A DNA stretch of 64,000 nucleotides from Coriobacteriales bacterium OH1046 (lineage in GTDB: Bacteria > Actinomycetota > Coriobacteriia > Coriobacteriales > Atopobiaceae): the NCBI GenBank assembly GCA_004010535.1, contig RQYE01000001.1, forward strand, positions 310,001 to 374,000. The letters are read 5' to 3'. The translations under genes were made by a program, and so were the position numbers. A model generated the notes under the pieces. The model saw nothing but the letters and a program-made list of their open reading frames with translations, made no database searches and had not been told where the DNA came from. Of the stretch, positions 1 through 9,329 are shown piece after piece. Each line of letters opens with the position of its first letter. The first letter of the stretch is position 1.

Positions 1-1316
1 CCCACACCGTAGGGTCCGCCGGTCCAGCCCGTGTTGACGAGATAGACGCGCGTGCCGCCGCGCTCGATGCGCTCGCCGAGCATCTGCGCGTAGATGTTGG
101 GGTCGAGCGGCATGAACGGCTCGCCGAAAAGCGACGAGAACGTGGGCTTGGGCTCCTTGATGCCGCGCTCCGTGCCGGCGATCTTGGAGGTGAAACCGGT
201 GATGAAATGGTACATCGCGGCATCGGTATCGAGCTTGGAGACGGGCGGGAGCACGCCGAAGGCATCGGCGGTGAGGAAGATGACGACATCGGGGATGCGC
301 TTGGCACGCCCGGCGGCGACGGCGTTGGGGATGTACTCGACCGGATAGGCCGTGCGGCCGTTCTCGGTGAGGCTGTCGTCGAAGTAGTCGGCGAGACGGG
401 TCTCGGGATCGATCACGACGTTCTCGCAGATAGCGCCGAAGCGGATCGCGTTCACGATCTGGGGCTCGGTCTCGGGCGTGATGCTGATGGTCTTGGCATA
501 GCAGCCGCCCTCGATGTTGAAGACGGCATCATCGGCCCAACCGTGCTCGTCGTCGCCGATGAGCATGCGGTCCTCGGCGGCGGACAGCGTGGTCTTGCCC
601 GTGCCGGAGAGGCCGAAGAAGACCGTGGTGCCGTGGCTGCGCGGGTTCATGTTGCACGAGCAGTGCATGGGCAGCACGTTGTTCTCGACGGGCAGCAGGT
701 AGTTCATGAACGAGAAGATCGACTTCTTGATCTCGCCGTTGTACTGGGTGCCCACGACGAGGATGATGCGCTCCTGGAAGTTGATGATGACGGCGCATTC
801 GGAATTGGTGCCGTGGACGCGCGGATCGAGCTTGAGCCGGGGTGCCGCCAGCACGACGAAATCGGCCATGCCGAAATCGACGAGCTCGTCCTTGGTGGGG
901 CGCACGAGCATCTGATGGACGAAGAGGGCCTGGCTGGCCATCTCGCATACGGCGAGGACCTTGCGCGAGAAGCGGCGGTCGGCGCCGGCGATGCCATGGA
1001 CGATGTAGACGCGGCGCTCGGAGAGATAGGCCACGACCTCCTCGCGGATCTTCTGGTAGCGCGCGATGGAGATGGGCTTGTTGACGCCGCCCCAGGCGAT
1101 GTTCTCGTGCACGTCCGGGGTATCCACGATGAAGCGGTCCTCGGGGCTGCGGCCCGTGTAGCTCCCGGTGGTGACGGCAAGGCATCCGGTGCTGGTGAGC
1201 GTGCCCTCGTTCCTCTCGACCGCCATCTCGATGAGCTTCGCCGGACTTGCATCGACGGTGCATTTGTCATCGGTGTGGGCGATCCCATACATCTGGAGCT
1301 CGGCGTTGACTGCCAT
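1..1316 (-). CDS. pckA: ATP-dependent phosphoenolpyruvate carboxykinase, C-terminus outside window
   Basis: Interconverts oxaloacetate + ATP and PEP + CO2 + ADP; fermenting bacteria often run it in the CO2-fixing direction. About 438 codons are visible; the family is about 530-540 residues, so roughly the last 100 lie beyond the left edge. The P-loop GLSGTGKTTL (around residue 235) and the downstream metal-binding IGDDEHGW are intact, as is the earlier substrate-loop motif TGRSPEDRF. The ATG follows GGGAGGTAGAT, a strong ribosome site. It is transcribed away from the GNAT gene across a 219-bp divergent gap. Confidence 0.97.
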   Translation of the reverse strand, partial: MAVNAELQMYGIAHTDDKCTVDASPAKLIEMAVERNEGTLTSTGCLAVTTGSYTGRSPEDRFIVDTPDVHENIAWGGVNKPISIARYQKIREEVVAYLSERRVYIVHGIAGADRRFSRKVLAVCEMASQALFVHQMLVRPTKDELVDFGMADFVVLAAPRLKLDPRVHGTNSECAVIINFQERIILVVGTQYNGEIKKSIFSFMNYLLPVENNVLPMHCSCNMNPRSHGTTVFFGLSGTGKTTLSAAEDRMLIGDDEHGWADDAVFNIEGGCYAKTISITPETEPQIVNAIRFGAICENVVIDPETRLADYFDDSLTENGRTAYPVEYIPNAVAAGRAKRIPDVVIFLTADAFGVLPPVSKLDTDAAMYHFITGFTSKIAGTERGIKEPKPTFSSLFGEPFMPLDPNIYAQMLGERIERGGTRVYLVNTGWTGGPYGV

Positions 1317-1535
1317 ATCTACCTCCCGCTTCGCTGCTGCGCCAGCCGTCTCGATACCTGATCCAACAGTGTCTATCGTACGCAGTGCGTCTGCTGGTCG
1401 AAGAAGAATTAACAATATCCCCGCTCGAATTAACCCGTCCGAATCACAACTTCTCAATACGCTCATGATTCGATGGAGGTGCGTGGGGTATCCTCTTAGC
1501 GAAACGAAGCACGCTGTCGGGGGAGGCGGAACACG
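1317..1535. promoter_or_regulatory. Divergent intergenic region pckA / GNAT
   Basis: This 219-bp gap must hold the promoters of both divergent genes. On the minus strand GTTAATTC occurs twice about 22 bp apart (1403-1435), and TACGAT further downstream is a possible -10 for pckA with a poor -35 (TTCGAC, spacer 16). No riboswitch is recognisable. The promoter assignment is a guess; only the AT-rich direct repeat is plainly visible. Confidence 0.3.
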
Positions 1536-2060
1536 ATGGAGCTTGCCGTCCGCATGGGCACGATCGGCGATGCCGCCGCCGCAGTCGAGATCCTCGACGC
1601 TGCGCGCCGTTTCATGCGCGAGAACGGCAACGCGACGCAGTGGGCCGGCAACTACCCTGCACTCGATGACGTGCTCGCAGACATAGGGCATGACGCGTTC
1701 ATGGTCTGCGAGGATACCGGGACGGGCGAGATCGTCGCCACCTTCTGCATGCAGACCCGGCCCGAGCACACCTATACCGAGATCTTCGAAGGAGCTTGGA
1801 TCGACCAGATGCCCTACGGCACGATCCACCGGCTCGCCTCGAAATACCACGGGCAGGGTATCGGGATGCACTGCCTCAGGTGGGCGCAGGAGCACTTCGG
1901 CACGCTGCGGATCGACACCCATGCCGACAACAAGCCCATGCAAGCCGTCCTCGGGCGGGCAGGCTTCGTCCGCTGCGGCATCATCTACGTGGAAGACGGC
2001 ACGCCGCGCATCGCCTTCCACTGGAAGCGCGGCCAGCCGCCGCACGATCGGGGCATTTAG
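1536..2060 (+). CDS. GNAT-family N-acetyltransferase
   Basis: A 174-residue acetyl-CoA-dependent acetyltransferase of unknown substrate. The acetyl-CoA loop (motif A) is seen as KYHGQGIGMHCL around residue 107, followed by LRIDTHADNKPMQAVLGRAGF, the usual GNAT motif B region in which the Asn and Ala-Gly-Phe are typical. The start ATG has GGAGGCGG 6-7 nt upstream. It stands alone between a divergent pckA and a convergent epimerase gene, whose stop overlaps this stop by 4 bp. Such small GNATs may modify amino acids, polyamines or antibiotics; nothing here decides which. Confidence 0.9.
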   Translation: MELAVRMGTIGDAAAAVEILDAARRFMRENGNATQWAGNYPALDDVLADIGHDAFMVCEDTGTGEIVATFCMQTRPEHTYTEIFEGAWIDQMPYGTIHRLASKYHGQGIGMHCLRWAQEHFGTLRIDTHADNKPMQAVLGRAGFVRCGIIYVEDGTPRIAFHWKRGQPPHDRGI

Positions 2061-2932
2061 AACGGCATGATCGAGAAGGAGTAGCGCTTCGTCTCGCCCG
2101 GCTCTGCGAACTGCATGTTGCGCTTGCGCTCGAAGACATCGTCCTCGTCAAAGCGGGTCGCGATGCCCGCCCACGGCTCGAGCGCCACGAACGGTGCATC
2201 CGAGGGCGACCAGATGCCGAGGAAGGGAAGGCCCGCGAAGTCCAGCCTGACGCCATGGCCCTGGGGACCCACGAGCGATACCGTGCTATCGGGCACATCC
2301 TCGAGCACGCAGGTATCGTGCTCGAAGAGGTCGCGCGAGAGCGGGAGCGTATCGGAGTCCTCGACAAGCTGCGTGGAGTGGGCATAATCGATGAGGCCGC
2401 TTTGCGTATCCACCCACGGCGTCGCAGAGGTCCATGGGCGGGAGAACTTGAGCACGTGATCCTCGAACGAACCCTTGAAGCCGGGGATCGGCACGTTGAA
2501 GGCGGGATGTCCCCCCACGACGAAGGGCATGGCCGCCGTCCCGGTATTCTCGACCTCGAAGACCTGGATGAGGCCCTCATCGACAAGACGGTACGACATC
2601 CTGAGCGCGAAGGGGTAGGGATAGCGGCCGAGCATCTCCTCGTTGGCAAGGAGTTCGAAGACGACCTCGCTCTCGCTCTGAGAGAGGAGCACGTGCTCGT
2701 AGAGGCGGCCGAGGCCGTGGCGCTTGAGCTCGATGGGGCCCTTCTCGCTTACAGCCTTATCCGCGCGCAGCACCCCCACGATGGGGAACAGGATGGGCGC
2801 TTGGCCGGCCCACCACGCGGGATCGCCCTGCCAGAGGTACTCATGGCCAACACGCTTCAGGCTCACGAGCTGGGCACCGTGGCTCTCGACGGTCGCCTCG
2901 AGATCGCCTTTGCGGATGGTGTGGCGCGACAT
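2057..2932 (-). CDS. Aldose 1-epimerase family protein
   Basis: A 291-residue galactose-mutarotase-like beta-sandwich enzyme that should interconvert alpha and beta anomers of an aldose or hexose phosphate. GGHPAFNVP, with the conserved His, lies near residue 150, and the N-terminus (HGAQLVSLK, YLWQGDPAWW) matches the LacX/YeaD-like branch. The ATG at 2932 is preceded by AAGGGGAGGGAT; an upstream in-frame ATG at 3004 would overlap the ackA end and has no good ribosome site. It lies 75 bp downstream of ackA on the same strand. The substrate is not predictable from sequence. Confidence 0.88.
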   Translation of the reverse strand: MSRHTIRKGDLEATVESHGAQLVSLKRVGHEYLWQGDPAWWAGQAPILFPIVGVLRADKAVSEKGPIELKRHGLGRLYEHVLLSQSESEVVFELLANEEMLGRYPYPFALRMSYRLVDEGLIQVFEVENTGTAAMPFVVGGHPAFNVPIPGFKGSFEDHVLKFSRPWTSATPWVDTQSGLIDYAHSTQLVEDSDTLPLSRDLFEHDTCVLEDVPDSTVSLVGPQGHGVRLDFAGLPFLGIWSPSDAPFVALEPWAGIATRFDEDDVFERKRNMQFAEPGETKRYSFSIMPF

Positions 2933-3007
2933 ATCCCTCCCCTTCCCGGGAAACGGGGCGGCCGGCGCTCCGCCGGGAACCGCCCCCGTATGCATGCGCT
3001 GCATCTT

Positions 3008-4180
3008 CTAGCCGAGCAGCTCGGCAACGTCGAGGGCGATCATGTACTCCTCGTTGGTGGGGACGACGAGCACCTTGATCGCGCTTTTCGGCGTGCTGAT
3101 GAGGCGGATGTCGTCGGAACGGACGGCATTGAGCTCGGGATCGAGCTCGACGCCCATCCACGCGAGCTTCTTGGCGACCTCGGCGCGCATGCGGGAGGAA
3201 TTCTCGCCGATGCCGGCGGAGTACGCGATGGTGTCGATGCCCTCATTGGCCTGGGCCATCACCATGATGAGCTGGGCCGTGCGGTATGCGAACATCTCGA
3301 TGGCCATCTGGGCGTGCTCGTTGCCCTCATCGGCCGCCTGCTCGATGTCGCGCGAATCGGAGCTGATGCCCGAGACGGCAAGAAGGCCCGACTGCTTGTT
3401 CATCATCGTGTCGACCTCGTCGACCGTGTAGCCGCCCACGCGCTGGAGATAAACCACGGTGGCAGGGTCGATGGTACCGCAGCGGGTGCCCATGATGAGG
3501 CCGTCGAGCGGCGTGAGGCCCATGGTGGTATCCATATTCTTACCGTCGGCGATAGCGCAGAGCGAGGCTCCGGACCCGAGGTGGCAGCTCACGAGCTTAT
3601 GGACGCCGTCGCCGAGGAACTGCTTGGTAGCGCGCCAGATGTAGCGATGGCTGGTGCCGTGGGCGCCGTACTTGCGGATGTGGAGCCTGTCGACCACGTC
3701 GCGCGGCAGGGCGTAACGATGCGCACGCTCGGGGATGGCATAGTGGAAGGAGGTGTCGGCTACGACGACGTTGCCCTTGTTGGGGAAGAGCTCGCGGCAG
3801 ACCTCGATCGCATCCGCCTCCGCATAGTTGTGGAGCGGTGCCAAGGGCGCGACCTCGCGGACCCAGCCGAGGCTCTCATCGGTGACGATCTTGGATTCGG
3901 GGAAGTACCAGCCTCCTTGGACGACCCGATGGCCGATGCCGATGAAGTCCTTGCCGGTGGCATCGATGATATCGATGACATAGCCCATGGCGGTCTTGTG
4001 ATCGGGCAGCGCGGCATCGATCGTCTGCTTGCCCTCGACGGCGATCGATTCGTAGCCCACGAACGATCCGTCGATGCCGATGCGCTCGCAATTGCCCTTG
4101 GCGTAGACCTCGCGCGTATCGACATCCAGAAGCTGGAACTTGAGCGAGGAGGAACCTGCGTTGATGACCAGAACGTTCAT
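3008..4180 (-). CDS. ackA: Acetate kinase
   Basis: Makes ATP from acetyl phosphate, the last step of acetate formation in fermentation. The 390-residue length is normal. Diagnostic motifs are visible: NAGSSSLKFQLLD at the N-terminus (ASKHA phosphate 1), the CHLGSGAS phosphate-2 loop and TMGLTPLDGLIMGTRCG. The start ATG at 4180 has AGGAGTCC directly upstream. No phosphotransacetylase gene is adjacent, so pta must be elsewhere. The downstream neighbour is the epimerase, the upstream neighbour the HIT gene. Confidence 0.97.
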   Translation of the reverse strand: MNVLVINAGSSSLKFQLLDVDTREVYAKGNCERIGIDGSFVGYESIAVEGKQTIDAALPDHKTAMGYVIDIIDATGKDFIGIGHRVVQGGWYFPESKIVTDESLGWVREVAPLAPLHNYAEADAIEVCRELFPNKGNVVVADTSFHYAIPERAHRYALPRDVVDRLHIRKYGAHGTSHRYIWRATKQFLGDGVHKLVSCHLGSGASLCAIADGKNMDTTMGLTPLDGLIMGTRCGTIDPATVVYLQRVGGYTVDEVDTMMNKQSGLLAVSGISSDSRDIEQAADEGNEHAQMAIEMFAYRTAQLIMVMAQANEGIDTIAYSAGIGENSSRMRAEVAKKLAWMGVELDPELNAVRSDDIRLISTPKSAIKVLVVPTNEEYMIALDVAELLG

Positions 4181-4228
4181 GGGACTCCTTTGCATCCGCG
4201 GATAGCTGCCAACTTCTCAATGATACCG

Positions 4229-4576
4229 CTAGTTCCGCGCGAGAAGGCCTTCGCCGAACGAGGCACCGCCGAGAATGTGCATATGGAGGTGCTGAACCGT
4301 CTGGCCTGCATCGGACCCGGTATTCATGATGCAGCGGAAACCCGTGGATGCGATGCCGGTCTTCTCCGCGACGGCTTTGGCGGCGGCGACCATGGACGCG
4401 AGCACCTCGGCGGGAACGCCATCGGCAATAGTGTCGAAATGCCGTTTGGGAACGACCAGCACATGGATGGGAGCTTGGGGATGAAGATCGTCGAAGGCCA
4501 CGACCCGATCGTCCTCATACAGGAACTCCGTGCCGAACGCACCGCTTGCGATGGTGCAGAACACGCAATCCTCCAT
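4229..4576 (-). CDS. HIT family nucleotide-binding protein (HinT-like)
   Basis: A 115-residue histidine-triad protein, probably a purine nucleoside phosphoramidase of the HinT/PKCI type. The triad is HLHMHILGG near the C-terminus, and the N-terminal CVFCTIASG carries the two cysteines typical of zinc-binding members. It starts 13 bp after the end of xseB on the same strand, so it may be the last gene of the protease-xseA-xseB transcript. Confidence 0.93.
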   Translation of the reverse strand: MEDCVFCTIASGAFGTEFLYEDDRVVAFDDLHPQAPIHVLVVPKRHFDTIADGVPAEVLASMVAAAKAVAEKTGIASTGFRCIMNTGSDAGQTVQHLHMHILGGASFGEGLLARN

Positions 4577-4589
4577 GGCGGTTTCCTCT

Positions 4590-4829
4590 CTACTCTGCCG
4601 AGCTGTCTTCTGCAGGGGTGCCGTCCTCGAGGAGTTTGCGCACCTTCTGCTCCGCCTCGGCGATACGGGTCTTCAAGCTCTTCAAGAGCGCAACGCCCCG
4701 CGTGTAGGTCTCGAGCGCATCCTCGAGTTCGAGGTCGCCCGTCTCAAGCGAGCGCACGATCTGCTCGAGCTCGACCGACGCCTCCTTGAAACTCATCTGC
4801 TCTATGTTCTTGCCCTGGGTCTCATCCAT
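4590..4829 (-). CDS. xseB: Exodeoxyribonuclease VII small subunit
   Basis: A 79-residue coiled-coil subunit of exonuclease VII, which degrades single-stranded DNA from both ends. The typical pattern SFKEASVELEQIVRSLETG followed by LEDALETYTRGVALLK is present. The ATG has AAGGAGATCGACA upstream and lies inside the 3' end of xseA (8-bp overlap), so translation is likely coupled. The C-terminus is acidic (EDSSAE). Confidence 0.95.
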   Translation of the reverse strand: MDETQGKNIEQMSFKEASVELEQIVRSLETGDLELEDALETYTRGVALLKSLKTRIAEAEQKVRKLLEDGTPAEDSSAE

Positions 4830-6114
4830 TGTCGATCTCCTTCTCTTGGGTGCCGGTGACCGTTGCCAGGATCCTGCCATCGGAAAGCTGGATCGCGAGC
4901 GCTTCATCGATCCCGACATGCCGGTAAGACGAGACCACGCGCCCTTCTCCGGCATAGACGATAGCGTAACCGCGCTCGAGCACGGAAAGCGGCGAGAGCG
5001 CGGAGAGCGCCGCCGCAAGACGGTCTACGAGTGCGGCAGGCGCATGGCAGATATGCCGTGCCCGCGCACCGAGGCGCATGGATAGAAGCTTCAAGCGGCT
5101 CATGTGCTGATCGATGAGATGGAGCGGAGCGGCCGAGAGGCGTTCCTCGACATGCGCGAGATCGCGGCGGCGCTCGTCGAGCAGCGCATAGGGGCTCGTG
5201 AGGCAGGGGCGGGATGCAAGCGCCTGAAGTGCTTGGCGCTTGACGGCGAGCAGCCCTTGCATGGCATGACCGAGACGCAATCCGCGGTCGCCCAGGGTAT
5301 CCGCGATCTCCGAGAGGCTCGGCGCGATCATCTCCGCAGCTGCAGTGGGCGTGGAGGCACGCAGATCGCCCACCATATCGGCGATCGAGGTATCGGGCTC
5401 ATGCCCGATACCGGTGACGATGGGCACGGGGCATGCGGCGATGGCGCGGGCCAGCTGCTCGTCGTTGAAGCACATGAGATCTTCGAACGAGCCTCCGCCG
5501 CGCACGAGCAGGATCGCGTCGGGCCGTGCCTTCGCGGCGATGGCAAGCGCGCGGATGATGGAGGCGGGAGCCTCGGCGCCCTGCACCGCGCATTCGACCG
5601 TATCGATGAGCACAAGGGGGTTCCTGCGGGCAAGGGTCTGCTCGACATCGTGCAGGACGCTTCCCGAATAGGACGTGCACACGACGATATGCTCGCAGAA
5701 CTTGGGGACCGTGCGCTTTCGCCCCGGATCCATGAGGCCCTCGGCGGCGAGCTTCCTCGCAAGCTGGGCCACCTGCTGGCGCAGCTGCCCCTCCCCCGCC
5801 ATCTCGGCATGACGGATGATGAAGGACATCTTGCCGGAACCCTTGTACACATCGAAGGAGCCGCGCATGATGAGCTGCTGGCCGTCTTCGAGCTCGAAGC
5901 CGAGGGTCCTGTAGCTGGAGCTCCAGATGGTGGCCGCCAACGTCGACTCTTCATCCTTGATCTCGAAATAGCAGTGCCCCGAGCGCCAGTTGGGTCCTTT
6001 GAAGCCGCTCACCTCGCCAACGATGCAGATGGTGCCGACCTCCTTGAGGGAGCGGTTCACCAATGCGACGGCCTGGGAGACGGAAAGGGCCTGCTCCTGT
6101 TGGAACCCGCCCAT
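4822..6114 (-). CDS. xseA: Exodeoxyribonuclease VII large subunit
   Basis: The 430-residue catalytic subunit of exonuclease VII. The N-terminal OB-fold includes VGEVSGFKGPNWRSGHCYFEIKD, and the nuclease core includes VRGGGSFEDL and the GIGHEPDTSIADMVGDLRASTPTAAA region. The ATG at 6114 overlaps the stop of the upstream protease gene as TGATG, implying coupled translation. Upstream in-frame sequence is only read-through of that protease gene in another frame. Confidence 0.96.
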   Translation of the reverse strand: MGGFQQEQALSVSQAVALVNRSLKEVGTICIVGEVSGFKGPNWRSGHCYFEIKDEESTLAATIWSSSYRTLGFELEDGQQLIMRGSFDVYKGSGKMSFIIRHAEMAGEGQLRQQVAQLARKLAAEGLMDPGRKRTVPKFCEHIVVCTSYSGSVLHDVEQTLARRNPLVLIDTVECAVQGAEAPASIIRALAIAAKARPDAILLVRGGGSFEDLMCFNDEQLARAIAACPVPIVTGIGHEPDTSIADMVGDLRASTPTAAAEMIAPSLSEIADTLGDRGLRLGHAMQGLLAVKRQALQALASRPCLTSPYALLDERRRDLAHVEERLSAAPLHLIDQHMSRLKLLSMRLGARARHICHAPAALVDRLAAALSALSPLSVLERGYAIVYAGEGRVVSSYRHVGIDEALAIQLSDGRILATVTGTQEKEIDNG

Positions 6115-6797
6115 CAGCGCCTGCGCGTCCTGCTCATGAGGTACAGGAGCTGGATGACCGACGCGAGCGCGGCGGCGACATAGGTGAGCGCGGCGGCGGT
6201 GAGGACCTCCTTGGCGCCTCTTTGGTCGATTGCCTCGCCTTCTGCGCTGAGATAGGCCAGCGCGCGGCGCGAGGCATCGAACTCGACGGGAAGGGTGACC
6301 AGCTGGAAGAGCACGGATGCGGCGAAGAGGATGAGCGCCAGACGCACGAGACCCGTCATCTGCAGCATGATGCCGGCGAGGAAGACGAGCGACCACGTGC
6401 CTTGGGTGAGGTTCACCACGGGAACGAGAGCCGTGCGGATCTGGACGGGAGAATAGCGCTGAGCATGCTGGATGGCGTGGCCGGCCTCATGGCAGGCCAC
6501 GGCGATAGAGGCGACCGATCCCCCATAACAGTTGTCCTCGGAAAGATGCAGCGTATTGTCGCGCGGATCGTAGTGATCGGTAAGCGCGCCGTCGACGCGC
6601 GCGAATCCCACACCCTCCACGCCCGCATGCGCGAGCATGCTCTTGGCGACATCGGCGCCGGTGCCCTCGAAAGAGGCGTCGACCGCAGACCATTTGCTGT
6701 AGGCCTTCCTGATATAGGCTTGGGTGATGATGCCCAAACCCGTTGCGATCAGGGCTATGAGCATATAACCCATATCATAACCGGCGTAATAGTACAT
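6114..6797 (-). CDS. Membrane zinc metallopeptidase, YugP family
   Basis: A 227-residue membrane protein with the HExxH zinc motif in ACHEAGHAIQHAQ (about residue 110), flanked by a hydrophobic N-terminal segment (GYMLIALIATGLGII) and C-terminal hydrophobic stretches, as in the YugP (DUF2268-like) putative neutral peptidases. The ATG at 6797 has AAGGGGTCAGG upstream; a TTG at 6815 is possible but has no good ribosome site. It heads an apparent operon with xseA, xseB and the HIT gene. Its substrate is unknown. Confidence 0.88.
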   Translation of the reverse strand: MYYYAGYDMGYMLIALIATGLGIITQAYIRKAYSKWSAVDASFEGTGADVAKSMLAHAGVEGVGFARVDGALTDHYDPRDNTLHLSEDNCYGGSVASIAVACHEAGHAIQHAQRYSPVQIRTALVPVVNLTQGTWSLVFLAGIMLQMTGLVRLALILFAASVLFQLVTLPVEFDASRRALAYLSAEGEAIDQRGAKEVLTAAALTYVAAALASVIQLLYLMSRTRRR

Positions 6798-6870
6798 CCT
6801 GACCCCTTCGTCCAAGAACCACCTTGCGCCGCATGGGGCGGAGCAAGGAACACTCCTCCTGTTATACCCA

Positions 6871-8001
6871 TTACAGCAACTCTATTGTATCCCCCTTCAC
6901 GGTGAGACCGATCTCGCCGGAAAGGAGTTTCTCGAGATAGCATCCCGCGACATCGTAGCGCCACGAGGCGGACAGACGCGAGGCCTCCTTGGACTGGATG
7001 AACTCGAGCAGGTCGTCCCGGGTAGCGATGACTTGGACGGCAATGCCTGTACGTGCAGAGATGATACGCAGGAGCGCGTACATGAGGTCGATGATGCTCT
7101 CCTGATCCTGCGTCGGACGGTCATGGTGCTCGAGCTTGGGCAGGGCGTCGGGCGGAAGGGCGAGGCCCGCCTCGACGGCGGAGACGATGGCGGCGGCATC
7201 GCGCGGGGAAAGCTGCTCGGTTTGGCGGATACGGCGCAACGACGCCTCGCTCGCGGGCAGACGCTTGCAGACCTCGATGCACACCTCATCGGAAAGCACC
7301 CATTTGCGCGGGATATCGCGCTTCGCGGCAAGCGTATCGCGCCACGAGCAGACCTCGCGGGCGACACCGAGCTGGCGGCGCGTGAGCGAGGTCACGCGCT
7401 TGAGCCTCCGATAAGCCGAACGCGGATCGTGCGCACAGGAGGCGCTCTCGAAGAGATGCTCCATCTCGGGGAGGACCCAAGCGAGCCGGTCTTTCTCGAG
7501 GAGCGAGGAGATCATGGAGTCGTAGATGGCGGGGAGATAGCGGACATCGTCCTCGGCATACGAGAGCTGCTCCGCATCGAGGGGGCGCTGCGACCAATCG
7601 GTGAGCGCCTCGGCTTTGGGCAGGCGCACATGGGAGAAGGTCTCGACGAGCGCCCCATAGCTCACCTGCTGGCGCATGCCCAGGAACGAGGCGGCCACCT
7701 GGGTGTCGAAGAGCGGTTCGCAGGCGCAGCCCAGCACATGGTGGAGCACCTCGAGATCCTGTGCGCAGGCATGGAAGACCTTGGTGATGGCGCCGTTCTC
7801 GAGAAGGGCGCGCACGGGCGATAGGTTGCGGATGGCGAGCGGGTCTATCGCGGCGACCTCCTCGTGGGTGCCGAGCTGGATGAGGCAGAGCTTGGGAAAG
7901 AAGCTCTTCTCGCGGAGGAACTCGGTGTCGACGGCAAGGACAGGGGATGCGGCAGCCCGATCGCAGAAAGCGCGGAGTGTCTGCTCATCTTGGATATACA
8001 A
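6871..8001 (-). CDS. rnd: Ribonuclease D
   Basis: A 3'-5' exoribonuclease for tRNA and stable RNA maturation. The DEDD core is visible: AVDTEFLREKSFFP (Exo I), FDTQVAASFLG-type Exo II, and YAEDDVRYLPAIYD (Exo III). An HRDC-like helical C-terminus follows. I chose the TTG at 8001 because GGAGAG lies 6 nt upstream and the 376-residue product matches E. coli RNase D. An ATG at 8043 would add 14 residues but has no ribosome site. Divergent from the lipid kinase gene. Confidence 0.92.
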   Translation of the reverse strand: MYIQDEQTLRAFCDRAAASPVLAVDTEFLREKSFFPKLCLIQLGTHEEVAAIDPLAIRNLSPVRALLENGAITKVFHACAQDLEVLHHVLGCACEPLFDTQVAASFLGMRQQVSYGALVETFSHVRLPKAEALTDWSQRPLDAEQLSYAEDDVRYLPAIYDSMISSLLEKDRLAWVLPEMEHLFESASCAHDPRSAYRRLKRVTSLTRRQLGVAREVCSWRDTLAAKRDIPRKWVLSDEVCIEVCKRLPASEASLRRIRQTEQLSPRDAAAIVSAVEAGLALPPDALPKLEHHDRPTQDQESIIDLMYALLRIISARTGIAVQVIATRDDLLEFIQSKEASRLSASWRYDVAGCYLEKLLSGEIGLTVKGDTIELL

Positions 8002-8082
8002 CCTGAACTCTCCAATGCCCGATCTCGTATTTAGCGATACCATCTTAAGGGTAAACGGTATTCTTTCGTGCGGGGAAGGCAT

Positions 8083-9015
8083 ATGCGCGTCCTTATCATC
8101 CATAATCCAAAATCGGGTTTCGGATCCGATGCCATCTTCGAGTTCGAACGCATGCTCATCGGCCCCGGTGATGAATGCTGCCTGCGCATCCTCGGCCCGG
8201 AAGCATCGGGCGCCGACGAGCTCTTCGATGCCGAGCGCTACGATGTCTGCGTTCTCTCGGGCGGCGACGGCACGGTCTCGAACATGCTCTACGCCCTCGC
8301 CTACCGCGATGTCACGGCCTGCGTCTTCCCATCGGGCACGGCGAACCTGCTCTACAGCAACATCGGCAATGCCTTCGAACCCGCCGCATTGGCCCGCGCA
8401 TGCAGGACGGGCACGACGGCGCTGCTCGACCTCGGCGAGATCAGCTGGCAGGATGATAAGGGCATCGAGCGCACCCGCGGCTTCTCGCTCATAAGCGGCA
8501 TGGGCTACGATGCGCAGCTCATGCGGGCGGCGCTCCCCAACAAGCAGTCGATGGGCCAGGCGGCCTATTTCGCCGCCGCCTTCGCGCATCCCCACGTCTC
8601 GGTCGTCGACTTCCACCTCACCGTCGATGGCAAGCGTTCCGACCATCAGGGCATATCCTGCCTTGTCGCCGATACCGCGACCATGCAGGGAGATATCGCC
8701 CTCGTGCCCGACTGCAGGCTCGATGACGGGTTGCTCGACGCCATCGTCCTCGAGGCAGAGCGTTTCGGCGCGTTGGCCCGGCCGATCTTCGCCGGCCTGC
8801 TCGACAAGAGCGGGCGGCGTATCGGAAGGCCGACCTTCTCGCACAAGAGGGGTGCGGAGATCGAGGTCGTCTCATCCGAGCCCGTGCCGCTCGAGATAGA
8901 CGGCGATGTGGTCGAAGGCCTTGTGACGGGGTATCGGGCCCGCATCCTCAAGCAGGCCATACGCGTGATCGTGGACGGGACGAGCCCCTACCACCCCAAC
9001 GAGGCGCCGGCATAG
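8083..9015 (+). CDS. Diacylglycerol kinase family lipid kinase
   Basis: A 310-residue DAGK/YegS-type ATP-dependent lipid kinase. The N-terminal IIHNPKSGFGS and the glycine-rich nucleotide loop SGGDGTVSNMLYAL are diagnostic, and PSGTANLLYSNI follows. The family phosphorylates diacylglycerol, phosphatidylglycerol or long-chain bases at the membrane. AAGG lies just upstream of ATG 8083. The last 28 bp overlap the end of the convergent azlD gene. Confidence 0.9.
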   Translation: MRVLIIHNPKSGFGSDAIFEFERMLIGPGDECCLRILGPEASGADELFDAERYDVCVLSGGDGTVSNMLYALAYRDVTACVFPSGTANLLYSNIGNAFEPAALARACRTGTTALLDLGEISWQDDKGIERTRGFSLISGMGYDAQLMRAALPNKQSMGQAAYFAAAFAHPHVSVVDFHLTVDGKRSDHQGISCLVADTATMQGDIALVPDCRLDDGLLDAIVLEAERFGALARPIFAGLLDKSGRRIGRPTFSHKRGAEIEVVSSEPVPLEIDGDVVEGLVTGYRARILKQAIRVIVDGTSPYHPNEAPA

Positions 9016-9329
9016 CTCAGACACGCATAGGCGAGCATGCCTGCCACGGCGGACCATACGAGCGAGCCGCTCCTTTTCGCGACCGGGATGACGACGAGGA
9101 TGGCGGCAACCGGGACGAGGCCCGCAAGGGGATCTCCCGTCCAGAGGTCGGTCTGCATGATATCGTTCGCGACGAGCGCCGCGAAGGCGGCTGCTGGGAT
9201 GAGGCCGAGGGCGGCGCGCACCTTGGGCGGCAGGTCGCGATGCTTGAGAGCGAGCAGGGGCACCACGCGGAAGATGAGCATGGGCACGAGCAGCAGGATG
9301 TAGAGGAGCCAGAAGCTATGCCCCTGCAT
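8988..9329 (-). CDS. azlD: AzlD-type branched-chain amino acid exporter subunit
   Basis: A 113-residue hydrophobic protein with about four membrane segments (WLLYILLLVPMLIFRVVPLLAL, then AAAFAALVA, a LVPVAAILVVIPVA segment and VWSAVAGMLAYACLS). It matches the AzlD/YgaH subunit that partners AzlC. Its ATG lies inside the last 14 bp of azlC, the usual coupled arrangement. Substrate preference (branched-chain amino acids or analogues) comes from family knowledge only. Confidence 0.88.
   Translation of the reverse strand: MQGHSFWLLYILLLVPMLIFRVVPLLALKHRDLPPKVRAALGLIPAAAFAALVANDIMQTDLWTGDPLAGLVPVAAILVVIPVAKRSGSLVWSAVAGMLAYACLSYAGASLGW

Noticed and set aside
1796-4789. Very long plus-strand open frame (about 997 codons) opposite the epimerase, ackA and HIT genes
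   Set aside because: It is a GC-rich antisense shadow: the minus strand there carries three well-recognised genes with ribosome sites, and the plus frame has no recognisable domain.
8044-8844. Upstream extension of the RNase D frame
   Set aside because: It would run through the divergent lipid kinase gene. The TTG at 8001 with GGAGAG gives the normal length.
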